A DNA stretch of 64,000 bases from Alphaproteobacteria bacterium (lineage in GTDB: Bacteria > Pseudomonadota > Alphaproteobacteria > Caulobacterales > Hyphomonadaceae). Of the stretch, positions 23,423 to 31,102 are shown one piece after another (position 1 is the first letter of the stretch; each line of letters starts with the position of its first letter). The DNA is taken from contig WGLW01000034.1 in NCBI GenBank assembly GCA_016125405.1, forward strand, positions 38,449 to 102,448, written 5' to 3'. The translations under genes were made by a program, and so were the position numbers. A model generated the notes under the pieces. The model did no database searches, was not told where the DNA came from, and worked only from the letters and a program-made list of their open reading frames with translations.

Positions 23423-25351
23423 CTAGGCCGGAGACATGACCCTGGAAATCGCCCTGGCGAGATCGGCCTGGGAATAAGGCTTCGGCAGGCGCGGCAGATC
23501 GATCTCCGCATTCGCCGGCAACGCCGCATACCCGGTCGCCAGCACGATCGGCAGGTCCGGCTGGGTGGCGCGGACCTGGGCCGCCATCTGCGCACCCGTC
23601 ATGTTGGGCATCGCATGGTCGGTGATGATGAGATCGACCGTTGCGCTGTCCAGCAACGCCAGCGCCTCCTTGCCGGACGACGCCTCCAGCACCGAGTGGC
23701 CCATGTCTTCCAGCATGGCGACGAGGTTCATGAGGATGAGCGGATCGTCGTCCACCGCCAGCACCCGCAGCGCAGCGGACGCGTCCTCGGCCGGCTCGGC
23801 TTCGCGTGGCGTCGTCGTCGCCGCCGACGGCTCGCCGCTTGCGGCGGGCAGCCACAGCTCCACCCGCGTTCCCTTCCCCACCTCGCTGCTGATCACCATG
23901 CGGCCGTCGAGCTGCTCGGCGAGACCTTTCACCATCGGCAGGCCAAGACCGGTTCCCTTGCCCACGCCCTTGGTGGTGAAGAACGGTTCGGCGGCGGACT
24001 TCAGCGTCTCCTCGTCCATGCCTTCGCCGGTGTCCGCAACGCTGAGGCAGACATACGCGCCCGGCGCAAGATCCTGGCCCGCGCCCTCCGCCACCGTCTT
24101 GGCCCGCGCCGACAGTGTGATCTCGCCGCCCTCGGGCATGGCGTCCCGCGCATTGACGGCGAGGTTGAGGAACGCAAGCTCCAGCTGGTTGGCGTCCGTC
24201 AGGATGGCCGGCAGCCTCTCGGGAAAATCCAGCGACACCGTCACTTCCGGCCCCAGCGTGCGCTTCAGTATGTCGGCCATGCCGGAGACCAGCGCCGGCA
24301 CATCGACCGGCTCAACCTTCAAGTCCTGGCGGCGGGCGAAAGCCAGCATCCTCTGGGTCAGCGACACGCCGCGCCGCGCGCCCTGCGCCGCGTTCTCGAT
24401 CAGCTGCAGGCTCGCGGGATCGTCGATGCGTTTGCGCAGCAGCTCCAGGCTGCCGAGCACGACAGACAGCAGGTTGTTGAAGTCGTGCGCGATGCCGCCC
24501 GTCAGCATGCCGATCGCCTCGACCTTCTGCGACTGGAAGAAGGCTTCGCGCGCGACTTCCAGCGCCTGCTGCGATTCCAGCCGTTCGGTGATGTCGCGCG
24601 TCACCTTGGCGAAGCCGATCAGCTTGCCGCTCTCGTCGTGGATTGGATCGATGATGACGTTGGCCCAGAAGCGGCTGCCGTCCTTGCGGACGCGCCAGCC
24701 TTCCTTCTCGAACCGCCCTTCGCTCAGCGCCGCAGCCAGCGCCTTTGCAGGCTCGCCCGCCTCGCGGTCTTCCTCGGTGTAGAATTTCGAGAAGTGCTGG
24801 CCGATGATTTCGTCGGCGGCGTACTGCTTGATGCGCCGGGCGCCGGCGTTCCAGTTGGTCACCCGCCCCTCGGCGTCGAGCATGTAGATCGCGTAGTCGG
24901 TGACGCTCTGAACCAGCAGGCGGAACCGCTCCTCGCTGTCGTGCAGTGCGGTGTCGGTGGCCCGCTGGTCGGAGAGATCGCGGACGATCTTGGCGAAGCC
25001 CATCAGCGCGCCGTCTTGGCCCCGGATCGCATCCACCACCACGTGGGCCCAGAAGCGGCGCCCATCCTTGCGAACCCGCCAGCCCTGGCCCTCGAACCGG
25101 CCCTCGCGCGCCGCCGTTTCGAGGATGCGGTCCGGCAGCCGCTCGCGCAGGTCCTCCTCGGTGAAGAACCGCGAAAAGTGCGAGCCGATCACCTCGCCGG
25201 CCGTATAGCCTTTGAAGCGCTCGGCCCCCGGATTCCAGCTGGAAATGATGCCTTTCGGGTCCAGCATATAGATGGCGTAGTCGGTCACCGACTCGACAAG
25301 CAGCCGGTAGCGGTCGACAGCCAGTTCATCCAGTACGCTGTTTTTATTCAT
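23423..25351 (-). CDS. PAS-PAS hybrid histidine kinase with receiver domain
   Basis: A 642-residue cytoplasmic hybrid kinase. Two PAS domains (about 15-128 and 142-256) are closely alike: both contain a WRVRKDG(R/S)RFWA segment and an SVTDYAIYMLD start, so they arose by duplication. Neither has the NCRFLQ flavin motif of LOV domains. HisKA follows with GGIAHDFNNLLSVV (His289), then HATPase with NLAVNARDAMPEGG, VADTGEGMD, FFTTKGVGKGTGLGL. The C-terminal receiver has VDDDP, the phosphoacceptor Asp578 (IITDHAMPNM) and Lys624. No membrane helix. The signal is unknown. The start MNKNSVLDEL puts the first PAS at the usual distance. Confidence 0.9.
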   Translation of the reverse strand: MNKNSVLDELAVDRYRLLVESVTDYAIYMLDPKGIISSWNPGAERFKGYTAGEVIGSHFSRFFTEEDLRERLPDRILETAAREGRFEGQGWRVRKDGRRFWAHVVVDAIRGQDGALMGFAKIVRDLSDQRATDTALHDSEERFRLLVQSVTDYAIYMLDAEGRVTNWNAGARRIKQYAADEIIGQHFSKFYTEEDREAGEPAKALAAALSEGRFEKEGWRVRKDGSRFWANVIIDPIHDESGKLIGFAKVTRDITERLESQQALEVAREAFFQSQKVEAIGMLTGGIAHDFNNLLSVVLGSLELLRKRIDDPASLQLIENAAQGARRGVSLTQRMLAFARRQDLKVEPVDVPALVSGMADILKRTLGPEVTVSLDFPERLPAILTDANQLELAFLNLAVNARDAMPEGGEITLSARAKTVAEGAGQDLAPGAYVCLSVADTGEGMDEETLKSAAEPFFTTKGVGKGTGLGLPMVKGLAEQLDGRMVISSEVGKGTRVELWLPAASGEPSAATTTPREAEPAEDASAALRVLAVDDDPLILMNLVAMLEDMGHSVLEASSGKEALALLDSATVDLIITDHAMPNMTGAQMAAQVRATQPDLPIVLATGYAALPANAEIDLPRLPKPYSQADLARAISRVMSPA

Positions 25352-25415
25352 ATGTTCCGTCGCGCGCCCGCCTGCCAACAGCCCCCGGCCCTGGCGCATG
25401 CCCCTTGCCTCCGGT

Positions 25416-25451
25416 CGGATATAGGCCGCGCCAGACTGTCGGCCATATCCG
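25416..25451 (-). terminator. Hairpin after the GDSL hydrolase gene
   Basis: CGGATAT-A-GGCC (25416-25427) pairs with GGCC-ATATCCG (25441-25451), an 11-bp stem with one bulge, 45 bp past the stop of the leftward GDSL gene. No T-run. Confidence 0.45.
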
Positions 25452-25495
25452 CCGCGGGCAAGCAGCGACGGGCCCGTCCGCAGCGGAACGCCGGC

Positions 25496-26437
25496 CTACT
25501 CACCCTTCAGGTGGAACTGCTTGATGAACTTGTCCGCCAGGATGGCGTGCACGGCGGATGTCTTGTGCGCGCTGTCGTAGTTGATCAGCCGGCGGCAATC
25601 GGTGGTCTGGCCCTTGGCGGAACAGTAGTTCGCCGGATCGGAGGAATAGGGCGCAAACCCGTAAGCCTGGGCGTGGCCGATGACATCGCGGATGTCGGCG
25701 TAGAAGTCGAACACCTCCACATCCGCGCCGAGCTGCGCATCGAGTTCGGGAACAAGCTTGCGGATGGCGATGTTGAGCTCGCGTCCCGCCGCGTCGTTCT
25801 TGGCCTCGACGTCCGGCTCTTCGGTGGCGAGGTCATGGTCCGACAAAACGGGCCGCGGCGTGCGCGTGCCGATCACGATGAAGGTCACGCCCATCGCATC
25901 CAGCTTCGTCGCCACGGTGCGCAGGTTGGAGATCACACCGGCGATGGCGGCGTCGATCGCGGCCTGGTCGGTCTTGTCGACGGTCGCCAGATCGTTCGAT
26001 CCGGCCATCACCATGTAGAGCGCGTGAGGATCGGCGGGCTTGCCGCCCAGAGCCGCCTCCACTTCCGTCATCTGCGCAAGCGTGCCCGTGTTGGTGAGAT
26101 CGCTCGGACCCCGCGCGCCGGCGATATTCGTCATGCCCGACGTCGCCCCGCCCCACGCATAGTTCACTTCCTTCACGCCAAGCCGCTGGCTCAGGTATTC
26201 GGGAAGGATCTCGCCGTTCGAATAGCGCCCGCCCACCGTATTGGGCGGCGCGACCTTGCCGTCGTGACTGTCGCCTGCAGCCTCGGTCTTGGCGCGGCCG
26301 ATATCGAGATTGCTGTCGCCGATGAACACCAGCTGCGAGACCTCGTGCGTCCCACCGTGTCCGCCCGTCGAGGCGCAGCCGCCAAACACCAGTCCGCACA
26401 CCGCCAGCGCGGCGATGCTTTTCGCCAGTCCGGTCAT
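25496..26437 (-). CDS. SGNH/GDSL hydrolase lipoprotein
   Basis: A 313-residue lipoprotein (lipobox FGGC, Cys21) with an SGNH-hydrolase domain. Block I is VFIGDSNLDIG with nucleophile Ser42; block II Gly lies in YAWGGATSG; block III is MVMAGSNDLA; block V is YDSAHKTSAVH with the Asp-x-x-His pair. The order and spacing fit autotransporter-type and plant-type GDSL esterases. It would hydrolyse esters outside the cytoplasm; substrate unknown. A ribosome-binding site (GGAGGAGAAGAG) precedes the ATG. Confidence 0.87.
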   Translation of the reverse strand: MTGLAKSIAALAVCGLVFGGCASTGGHGGTHEVSQLVFIGDSNLDIGRAKTEAAGDSHDGKVAPPNTVGGRYSNGEILPEYLSQRLGVKEVNYAWGGATSGMTNIAGARGPSDLTNTGTLAQMTEVEAALGGKPADPHALYMVMAGSNDLATVDKTDQAAIDAAIAGVISNLRTVATKLDAMGVTFIVIGTRTPRPVLSDHDLATEEPDVEAKNDAAGRELNIAIRKLVPELDAQLGADVEVFDFYADIRDVIGHAQAYGFAPYSSDPANYCSAKGQTTDCRRLINYDSAHKTSAVHAILADKFIKQFHLKGE

Positions 26438-26519
26438 TCTCTTCTCCTCCCGAGGCTCTTCGGCTGGCCTTCAACGACTCAGCTTCTTCCAGGGACCCCG
26501 CCGCGTCGGCGCGCCAGTC

Positions 26520-27545
26520 TCAATGGCGAGCCACCGATGCGATCGCCGACACGATTTCAGGCGCAACCGCATCTGGCAAGTCATGCCCCATGCCGTCGAT
26601 CACGACCAGGCGGGCGCCCGGAACAGACTGTGCGACGTCTTCAGCCATGGCGCGGGGAATCAGCGGATCTTCCGCGCCCTGGATCACCACGGTCGGCGCG
26701 GTGATGCCCTTGAGTTTCTGCCGCAGGTCCGGTGTCACAAGCGCCGCCGCGGACTGGCGGCCGGATGCATCCGGATCGTAGCTGCGGGCGATGTTGACCG
26801 CCGCGATGGCGCGCAACTCCTCGTCGGACCGCGGATGCGTGACGCTTTGCAGCGCCTTCGAATTGGCGATCTTGTACGCCACAATATCGGCCTGCGGCGC
26901 GCCCGCCGGCGGCGCTGGCGGAAGCCCCGCGAACCGCTTCGGATTGGCCGGCACGGGAATGGCCTTGTTGCCGGAGTTGGGCGCAATCGCTGTGAGCGAG
27001 AGCGTCCTCTCCGGGTAGTCAGCGGCAAACATTTCGGCGACGATCGCGCCTTGCGAGACGCCGACAATATTCGCCTTTGGAATGTGAAGGGCGTCCATCA
27101 GTCCAGCCGTATCAGCGGCAAGATCGTCCAGCGTGTAGGCGACAGGCGGCGTCTTGCCTGATCCCATGGCGGTGAGGATCTTGCCGAAGTCCGGCGGTCC
27201 GGCGTTGGTCAGGTGTGTGGAACAGCCCATGTCGCGATTGTCGAATACGGTGACGCGATAGCCTTTCGCCGTGAGCGCATTGATCAGCGCCGGCGGCCAG
27301 TCGACCAGTTTTTGTCCCGTGCCGGCTTCAAGGATCACTGGGGCGCCGTTTCGCGGGCCATACTGGCGATAGGCGAGCTTGAGTGTGGCGAGCGTGACGA
27401 CTTGATCCGCCGAGGCGCTGCAAGGCCCGGGCTGATCTCGTGTGACCATCTGGGGATGGGATGCGCATCCGGCGGCGAGACTGGCAATCAGCGCCGCAGC
27501 GACGACCCGTGCTTTGGGTCGCGCAAATAGGGTCGGGGTCTGCAT
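26520..27545 (-). CDS. Alpha/beta hydrolase lipoprotein
   Basis: A 341-residue protein with lipobox LAAGC (Cys27) and an alpha/beta hydrolase fold (about 50-340). ILEAGTGQKLVDW is the oxyanion region. VTVFDNRDMGCST is typical of the group with the D-x-R-x-x-G-x-S motif. The nucleophile is Ser164 (GVSQGA), the acid is in IQGAEDPLIP, and the base His is in GMGHDLP. The family resembles TAP-like/aclacinomycin-esterase-like hydrolases; substrate unknown. It lies 82 bp before the GDSL gene on the same strand. Confidence 0.83.
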   Translation of the reverse strand: MQTPTLFARPKARVVAAALIASLAAGCASHPQMVTRDQPGPCSASADQVVTLATLKLAYRQYGPRNGAPVILEAGTGQKLVDWPPALINALTAKGYRVTVFDNRDMGCSTHLTNAGPPDFGKILTAMGSGKTPPVAYTLDDLAADTAGLMDALHIPKANIVGVSQGAIVAEMFAADYPERTLSLTAIAPNSGNKAIPVPANPKRFAGLPPAPPAGAPQADIVAYKIANSKALQSVTHPRSDEELRAIAAVNIARSYDPDASGRQSAAALVTPDLRQKLKGITAPTVVIQGAEDPLIPRAMAEDVAQSVPGARLVVIDGMGHDLPDAVAPEIVSAIASVARH

Positions 27546-27816
27546 GTTCGGGGAGCCCTCAAGGGTTCATTTGTTTGTTTTGCGCCTGACCCTGCGCACG
27601 AAACTAGACAGTTTCCTATCAGGCGCTGGCGCCGGCGGATTGAAAACCGGCGAGGCGCCGGATGTGATCGCCCTCGCCCGCCGTCTCGCCGCCATCGCCC
27701 GCGTGCTCGCTCGGCCCGAACCTGCGATCCGCCGCTTCATGCGCGTGCTGGCGAAAACACCTGCGCAGGTTCTCGATCCAGAGGATTTTCATCTCTGGTG
27801 GACAAGCCGCCTCTGA
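27544..27816 (+). CDS. Doubtful small open reading frame
   Basis: A 90-codon frame whose ATG overlaps the start codon of the divergent hydrolase. The middle part (ALARRLAAIARVLARPEPAIRR) is a basic amphipathic helix of a kind seen in small hypothetical proteins of Caulobacterales, with codon use like real genes. There is no clear ribosome-binding site at 27544, and the true start may be further in. It may be a gene remnant. Function unknown. Confidence 0.3.
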   Translation: MFGEPSRVHLFVLRLTLRTKLDSFLSGAGAGGLKTGEAPDVIALARRLAAIARVLARPEPAIRRFMRVLAKTPAQVLDPEDFHLWWTSRL

Positions 27817-27992
27817 CTGCACGGCCGCTAACCGTTCCTCGCGGTCTATGTGCACCTCTGCAACCTGTTCCGCATTTTCGAGAGTTCGGCGTGAGCGCGC
27901 CTCACCGCAGGATACACGGCTCTCCTCCCCGACGGGGAGGAGCTGCATTCGCCATGGAAGAAACGTCAGGACTTGGGTGGGAGACAGTTGCC
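27817..27992. other. Non-coding interval with a strong hairpin before fliE
   Basis: If the doubtful small frame is not real, 27546-27992 is a gene-free stretch of about 450 bp. The only structure seen is CTCCTCCCC-GAC-GGGGAGGAG (27922-27942), a perfect 9-bp stem located 51 bp beyond the fliE stop. It may terminate the leftward flgB-flgC-fliE transcript, though no T-run follows. Confidence 0.5.
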
Positions 27993-28301
27993 CTAGATCG
28001 GCATCCGCATGATGTCCTGATAGGCCTTGATCACCTGGTCGCGCACGGCGACGACGCTTTGCAGGCTGGCCTCGGCGGCGGCGACGGCGGTCACCACATC
28101 CACCATGTCGCCCTTGCCCAGCGTGGCGTTGGTAATCGCCTGTTCGGCCCCGGTCCCCGCGTTCTGCACCGAGCTGATCGCGGAGTTCAGCAGGTCGCCG
28201 AAGCCGCCCCCCGCCTCGCCGGCGGACGCGGTCTTGTTGTTCGCCAGCGTGCTGGCGGTCTGCATATAGGCCTTCGCGGCCGAAACGCCGAGATCGGACA
28301 T
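27993..28301 (-). CDS. fliE: Flagellar hook-basal body protein FliE
   Basis: A 102-residue protein that joins the MS ring to the proximal rod. FGDLLNSAISSVQNAG is the middle helix; the C-terminal half, KGDMVDVVTAVAAAEASLQSVVAVRDQVIKAY by layout, holds the conserved FliE pattern with the final YQDIMRMPI. Length matches FliE. GAGGAG precedes the ATG by 8 bp. It is last in the flgB-flgC-fliE operon, 10 bp after flgC. Confidence 0.95.
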   Translation of the reverse strand: MSDLGVSAAKAYMQTASTLANNKTASAGEAGGGFGDLLNSAISSVQNAGTGAEQAITNATLGKGDMVDVVTAVAAAEASLQSVVAVRDQVIKAYQDIMRMPI

Positions 28302-28311
28302 TCAGCGCTCC

Positions 28312-28731
28312 TCAGGTCTTCAGGATGTTGATGATCCCCATCATCATGGAGCGCGAGGCTTCCACGACATTGAGGTTGGCTTCATACGCGCGCTGCGCAT
28401 CGCGCAGGTCGGCCATCTCCACCAGCGGCGAAACGTTGGAGAGCTTCACATAGCCCTTGGCGTCGGCGCCGGGATTGCTCGGGTCGTACTTCTCGACGAA
28501 CGGCGTCTTGGTGTCCTCGCGCTCGCCCGTCACCTTGACGCGCTGGGCGTTGGACTCGCGATCGAAATAGGCGCGGAACACCGGCGCCTTGCGGCGGTAC
28601 GGATCGCCGCCCGGCGTTGTCGAGGTGGTGTCGGCGTTGGCGATGTTCTCGGCCGAGAGACGGATGCGCACGGTCTGCGCGCGCAGGCCGCTCGCCGCCG
28701 CCGACATGGCGGACATGAGATCGGAAGACAT
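28312..28731 (-). CDS. flgC: Flagellar rod protein FlgC
   Basis: A 139-residue proximal-rod protein exported by the flagellar type III apparatus. The N-terminal rod motif is SAENIANADTTSTTPGG (27-43), and PYRRKAPVF follows. The C-terminal EMADLRDAQRAYEANLNVVEASRSM is the coiled-coil half that packs in the rod. The length is usual. It lies 20 bp after flgB and before fliE, as in most flagellar clusters. Confidence 0.96.
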   Translation of the reverse strand: MSSDLMSAMSAAASGLRAQTVRIRLSAENIANADTTSTTPGGDPYRRKAPVFRAYFDRESNAQRVKVTGEREDTKTPFVEKYDPSNPGADAKGYVKLSNVSPLVEMADLRDAQRAYEANLNVVEASRSMMMGIINILKT

Positions 28732-28751
28732 GGGCGCGTCCTGTTTGGGCG

Positions 28752-29183
28752 TCAGCTACCGGGGGCGCGTGACGCCAGTCGAAGAAGGCCCAGACTCTTC
28801 TGGTACAGGCCGACCATGGTTTCGAATTCCGTTCGGGTTTCGGCGACTTTCATCATCTGCTCCTCGACCACCACCGAGTTGCCGTCGAGCGTGGTTTCGG
28901 AATCAGGAGCCTTCATCGTTGTGACGCCGACGGACGAGACGCGCGGCGCGGTCATGTGGCCGGGGTCGGAGGTCAGCATCTGGGTGCGGCCGGGCCCGGC
29001 GCCCGCATGTCCGGCCATCCGGGCCAGGGTCTTGGAGAAACTCGTTTCATCGACATCCGAAGGCGTAAAGCCGGGCGTCGAGACGTTGGCGACGTTTTCG
29101 GAGATGACCTTTTGCCGCTCCCCCAGCTCCTGGAGGCGGGCCTTCATCATCGTGAAAATCGTCATGTTCATCGGGTTGGCCAT
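28752..29183 (-). CDS. flgB: Flagellar rod protein FlgB
   Basis: A 143-residue proximal-rod protein. The rod motif is VISENVANVSTPGFTPSDVDE (26-46); the C-terminal VVVEEQMMKVAETRTEF followed by a short helix is typical of FlgB. AAGGAGG precedes the ATG. It is first in the leftward flgB-flgC-fliE operon and divergent from fliO-fliP. The 151-bp region between the two holds CtrA-like half-site pairs. Confidence 0.95.
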   Translation of the reverse strand: MANPMNMTIFTMMKARLQELGERQKVISENVANVSTPGFTPSDVDETSFSKTLARMAGHAGAGPGRTQMLTSDPGHMTAPRVSSVGVTTMKAPDSETTLDGNSVVVEEQMMKVAETRTEFETMVGLYQKSLGLLRLASRAPGS

Positions 29184-29205
29184 GGGCGGCGGCCTCCTTC
29201 AACCA

Positions 29206-29229
29206 GGCAAAATCAGCCGGTTTGATTAA
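29206..29229 (-). promoter_or_regulatory. Element shared by the flgB and fliL upstream regions
   Basis: GGCAAAATC, then CCGG, TTTG and TTAA in fixed order, recur at 37691-37715 before the leftward fliL operon. Both copies sit 23-55 bp before a flagellar gene start. Probably a common promoter element for these early flagellar operons. Confidence 0.5.
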
Positions 29230-29271
29230 TGCCGCGTAAACCGCCCGCCGGTTTTGTTAACCCGCCGTTTA
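29226..29271. promoter_or_regulatory. Two CtrA-like sites between flgB and fliO
   Basis: TTAA-N7-TAAA (29226-29240) and TTAA-N7-TTTA (29257-29271) each match the CtrA box TTAA-N7-TTAA with one mismatch. They lie between divergent early flagellar operons, where CtrA acts in Caulobacter. Confidence 0.5.
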
Positions 29272-29334
29272 CCGGTGTCTTCGAAGGGTTAACGACCGGC
29301 CCGAATGGCCGGGGCAGGCGGTTAATTCCGATTC

Positions 29335-29640
29335 ATGGACATGTTCGACGCCCTCCGCGCAGCAGGCGCCCTGATCCTGGTCCTCGGGATCATCCTCGGC
29401 CTCTCCTGGGCCCTGCGCCGCTATGGCGGATCCATCGGCCTCAAGGCCGGCATGGTTCACTCCGATCTCCGGGTCGTCGAATGGCGGACGATGGACGTCC
29501 GCCGCAAGCTGGCCGTCGTGCGGTGGGACGGCCGCGAACACCTCCTGCTCCTCGGCCCCGCCGGCGACTGCGTGGTCGCCGAACGTCCGGCCCCGGAACC
29601 GGCGCCCGCGCCACAGGCCGGCGATGGAGCAGCGGGATGA
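29335..29640 (+). CDS. fliO: Flagellar biosynthetic protein FliO
   Basis: A 101-residue membrane protein. One N-terminal helix (ALILVLGIILGLSWALRRYG, 12-31) is followed by a small cytoplasmic domain with VVEWRTMDVRRKLAVVRWDGREHLLLLGPAGD, the FliO pattern of a basic strand and L-L-L-G. FliO helps assemble the FliP ring of the export gate. An ATG six bases downstream could also be the start; no clear ribosome-binding site was seen. It overlaps fliP by four bases (ATGA). Confidence 0.88.
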   Translation: MDMFDALRAAGALILVLGIILGLSWALRRYGGSIGLKAGMVHSDLRVVEWRTMDVRRKLAVVRWDGREHLLLLGPAGDCVVAERPAPEPAPAPQAGDGAAG

Positions 29641-30386
29641 TCAAGCGCCTGCTTCGTCTCGCGCCGCTCCTTGCGATCGCCGCGCTGGCGGCCCCTGCCG
29701 CGCTGCCGCAGACGGTGAGCGTCGATCTCGGCACCGGCCAGGGGCTCACCTCCGGCATCGTCCAGATGATCGCCGCGATCACCATCCTGTCGCTCGCGCC
29801 CTCCATCCTGGTGATGACGACGTCCTTCGTGCGGATGATCGTCGTTCTCTCCCTCCTGCGCACCGCCATCGGCCTGCAGAACGCGCCGCCCAACTCGGTG
29901 GTGATTTCCCTGTCGCTCTTCCTCACCGCCTTCGTCATGGCGCCGACATTTACCCAAGCCTACAATGACGGCGTGCAGCCCTACATGGCCGGCACGATGC
30001 AGTTGCAGGAGGCGTTGCCGAAAGCCGTCGCGCCGGTGAAGGTCTTCATGGCCGCGCACGCCGATCCGAAAGACGTTCAGCTCTTCGCCGGCATGGCCAA
30101 GATCACCAATCTTCAGATAGTTGCGGATGCGCCGTTCCAGGTGCTGGCGCCGGCGTTCATGATCTCGGAACTGAAGCGCGCGTTCGAGATCGGCTTCATG
30201 GTCTTCCTGCCCTTCCTGGTGATCGATCTCGTGGTCTCGTCGATCCTCATGGCGATGGGCATGATGATGCTGCCGCCGGTCACCATCTCGCTGCCATTCA
30301 AGCTGATCTTCTTCGTGCTGATCGACGGCTGGCACATGCTCGCCGGATCGCTGGTCGAAAGCTTCATGCAGGCGCCGCCGACCTGA
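29637..30386 (+). CDS. fliP: Flagellar export gate protein FliP
   Basis: A 249-residue inner-membrane protein of the FliPQR export gate. It has a signal-peptide-like start (LLAIAALAAPAALPQT), then four membrane helices. Family motifs present: SLAPSILVMTTSFVRMIVVLSLLR (about 55-78), FQVLAPAFMISELKRAFEIGF, FLPFLVIDLVVSSILMAMGMMMLPP. The ATG at 29637 overlaps fliO; the frame is open far upstream but lacks FliP features there. It is convergent with the pseudo-receiver gene. Confidence 0.95.
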   Translation: MIKRLLRLAPLLAIAALAAPAALPQTVSVDLGTGQGLTSGIVQMIAAITILSLAPSILVMTTSFVRMIVVLSLLRTAIGLQNAPPNSVVISLSLFLTAFVMAPTFTQAYNDGVQPYMAGTMQLQEALPKAVAPVKVFMAAHADPKDVQLFAGMAKITNLQIVADAPFQVLAPAFMISELKRAFEIGFMVFLPFLVIDLVVSSILMAMGMMMLPPVTISLPFKLIFFVLIDGWHMLAGSLVESFMQAPPT

Positions 30387-30389
30387 CGT

Positions 30390-30875
30390 TCAGACGAGAA
30401 GCCGGCGCTCCAGCTTTTCCGCGAGGACGGTCAGATCCGGCGACGGCATCCGCATCCGGCCAATCGCCCGGATCGCCGCAAGCGCAAGTTCAACTGCGTC
30501 AATCGGCTTGGGCAGGGCGACCGCGGCGCCGCGCAGCTCGGCAAGCGTCAGGGTATGCTCCAGAGTCCTTCCGGGAACACCCTGCCCGGCCAGCGCGATC
30601 ACCGCCGGACCGATATCCATCGGCGCCGCCCGTTCCAGCAACCCGAAACCCGACGCCGCATCGATGTTGATGACCACGACATCGCACCGTCCAGCCAGCG
30701 CCAGAACGTCGACACTGTCGGCGGGCTCCAGGTTTTCGATCGCGAGCTCGGGACAACCGAGGCCCCTCAGGTCCGAGAGCAGCAACTCGTCATTGTCGAT
30801 GAGAAGTATGCGAACCTCGGCTGCATCCGGCTTGTCGGCAAGGCTGTAGGACTTGGCGGCGACGTTCATCCTCAT
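30390..30875 (-). CDS. CheY-like receiver protein with Asn at the phosphorylation site
   Basis: A 161-residue stand-alone receiver domain. The first strand is VRILLIDNDELL (21-32), giving the acidic pair; CDVVVINIDAASGFGLL is strand 3 and the following loop. Aligned on the Gly of FGLL, the phosphoacceptor Asp is replaced by Asn70. Lys123 in ALPKPID is the conserved lysine of strand 5. It is thus a probable pseudo-receiver. It sits inside the flagellar cluster between fliP and the TPR gene. The start is the ATG after GAGGTGATCTCG; a GTG three codons upstream is possible. Partner unknown. Confidence 0.7.
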   Translation of the reverse strand: MRMNVAAKSYSLADKPDAAEVRILLIDNDELLLSDLRGLGCPELAIENLEPADSVDVLALAGRCDVVVINIDAASGFGLLERAAPMDIGPAVIALAGQGVPGRTLEHTLTLAELRGAAVALPKPIDAVELALAAIRAIGRMRMPSPDLTVLAEKLERRLLV

Positions 30876-30955
30876 CGAGATCACCTCAACTGCGATTCAC
30901 GGCTATCCGGGGAAACCCCGAGAAGGGGTGTGGTGAAACGTCCCCGCCACAATGG

Positions 30956-30973
30956 TTAGCGAATGTACGCTAA
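30956..30973. promoter_or_regulatory. Palindrome TTAGCG-N6-CGCTAA upstream of the pseudo-receiver gene
   Basis: A perfect inverted repeat about 80 bp before the pseudo-receiver start, in an otherwise feature-poor interval (30876-31102). Operator-like; no regulator known. Confidence 0.45.
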
Positions 30974-31102
30974 AAATTGGTTGCGCTTAGCAAGAACCCA
31001 GAGAGGCAAAATCCTGGAAATACGCCGATGGTGCGCGGCGGATTGCCCTATGACGCTGGGGAGTTTGGGGAACGAGCGTTCAGACTCGCGCGTGTGGGAC
31101 GA

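Noticed and set aside
23615..26704. A 1029-codon open frame on the plus strand over the hybrid kinase and GDSL genes
   Set aside because: It is antisense to two conserved genes, rich in Arg, His and Ala, without any motif. Long antisense frames are expected in GC-rich coding DNA.
29229..30386. A longer FliP starting at 29229
   Set aside because: The upstream part overlaps fliO in another frame and lacks FliP features; ATG 29637 couples with fliO through ATGA.
30907..30919. CGGGG-AAA-CCCCG hairpin upstream of the pseudo-receiver gene as a terminator
   Set aside because: Only 5 bp with a 3-nt loop, no T-run, and no gene ending there.
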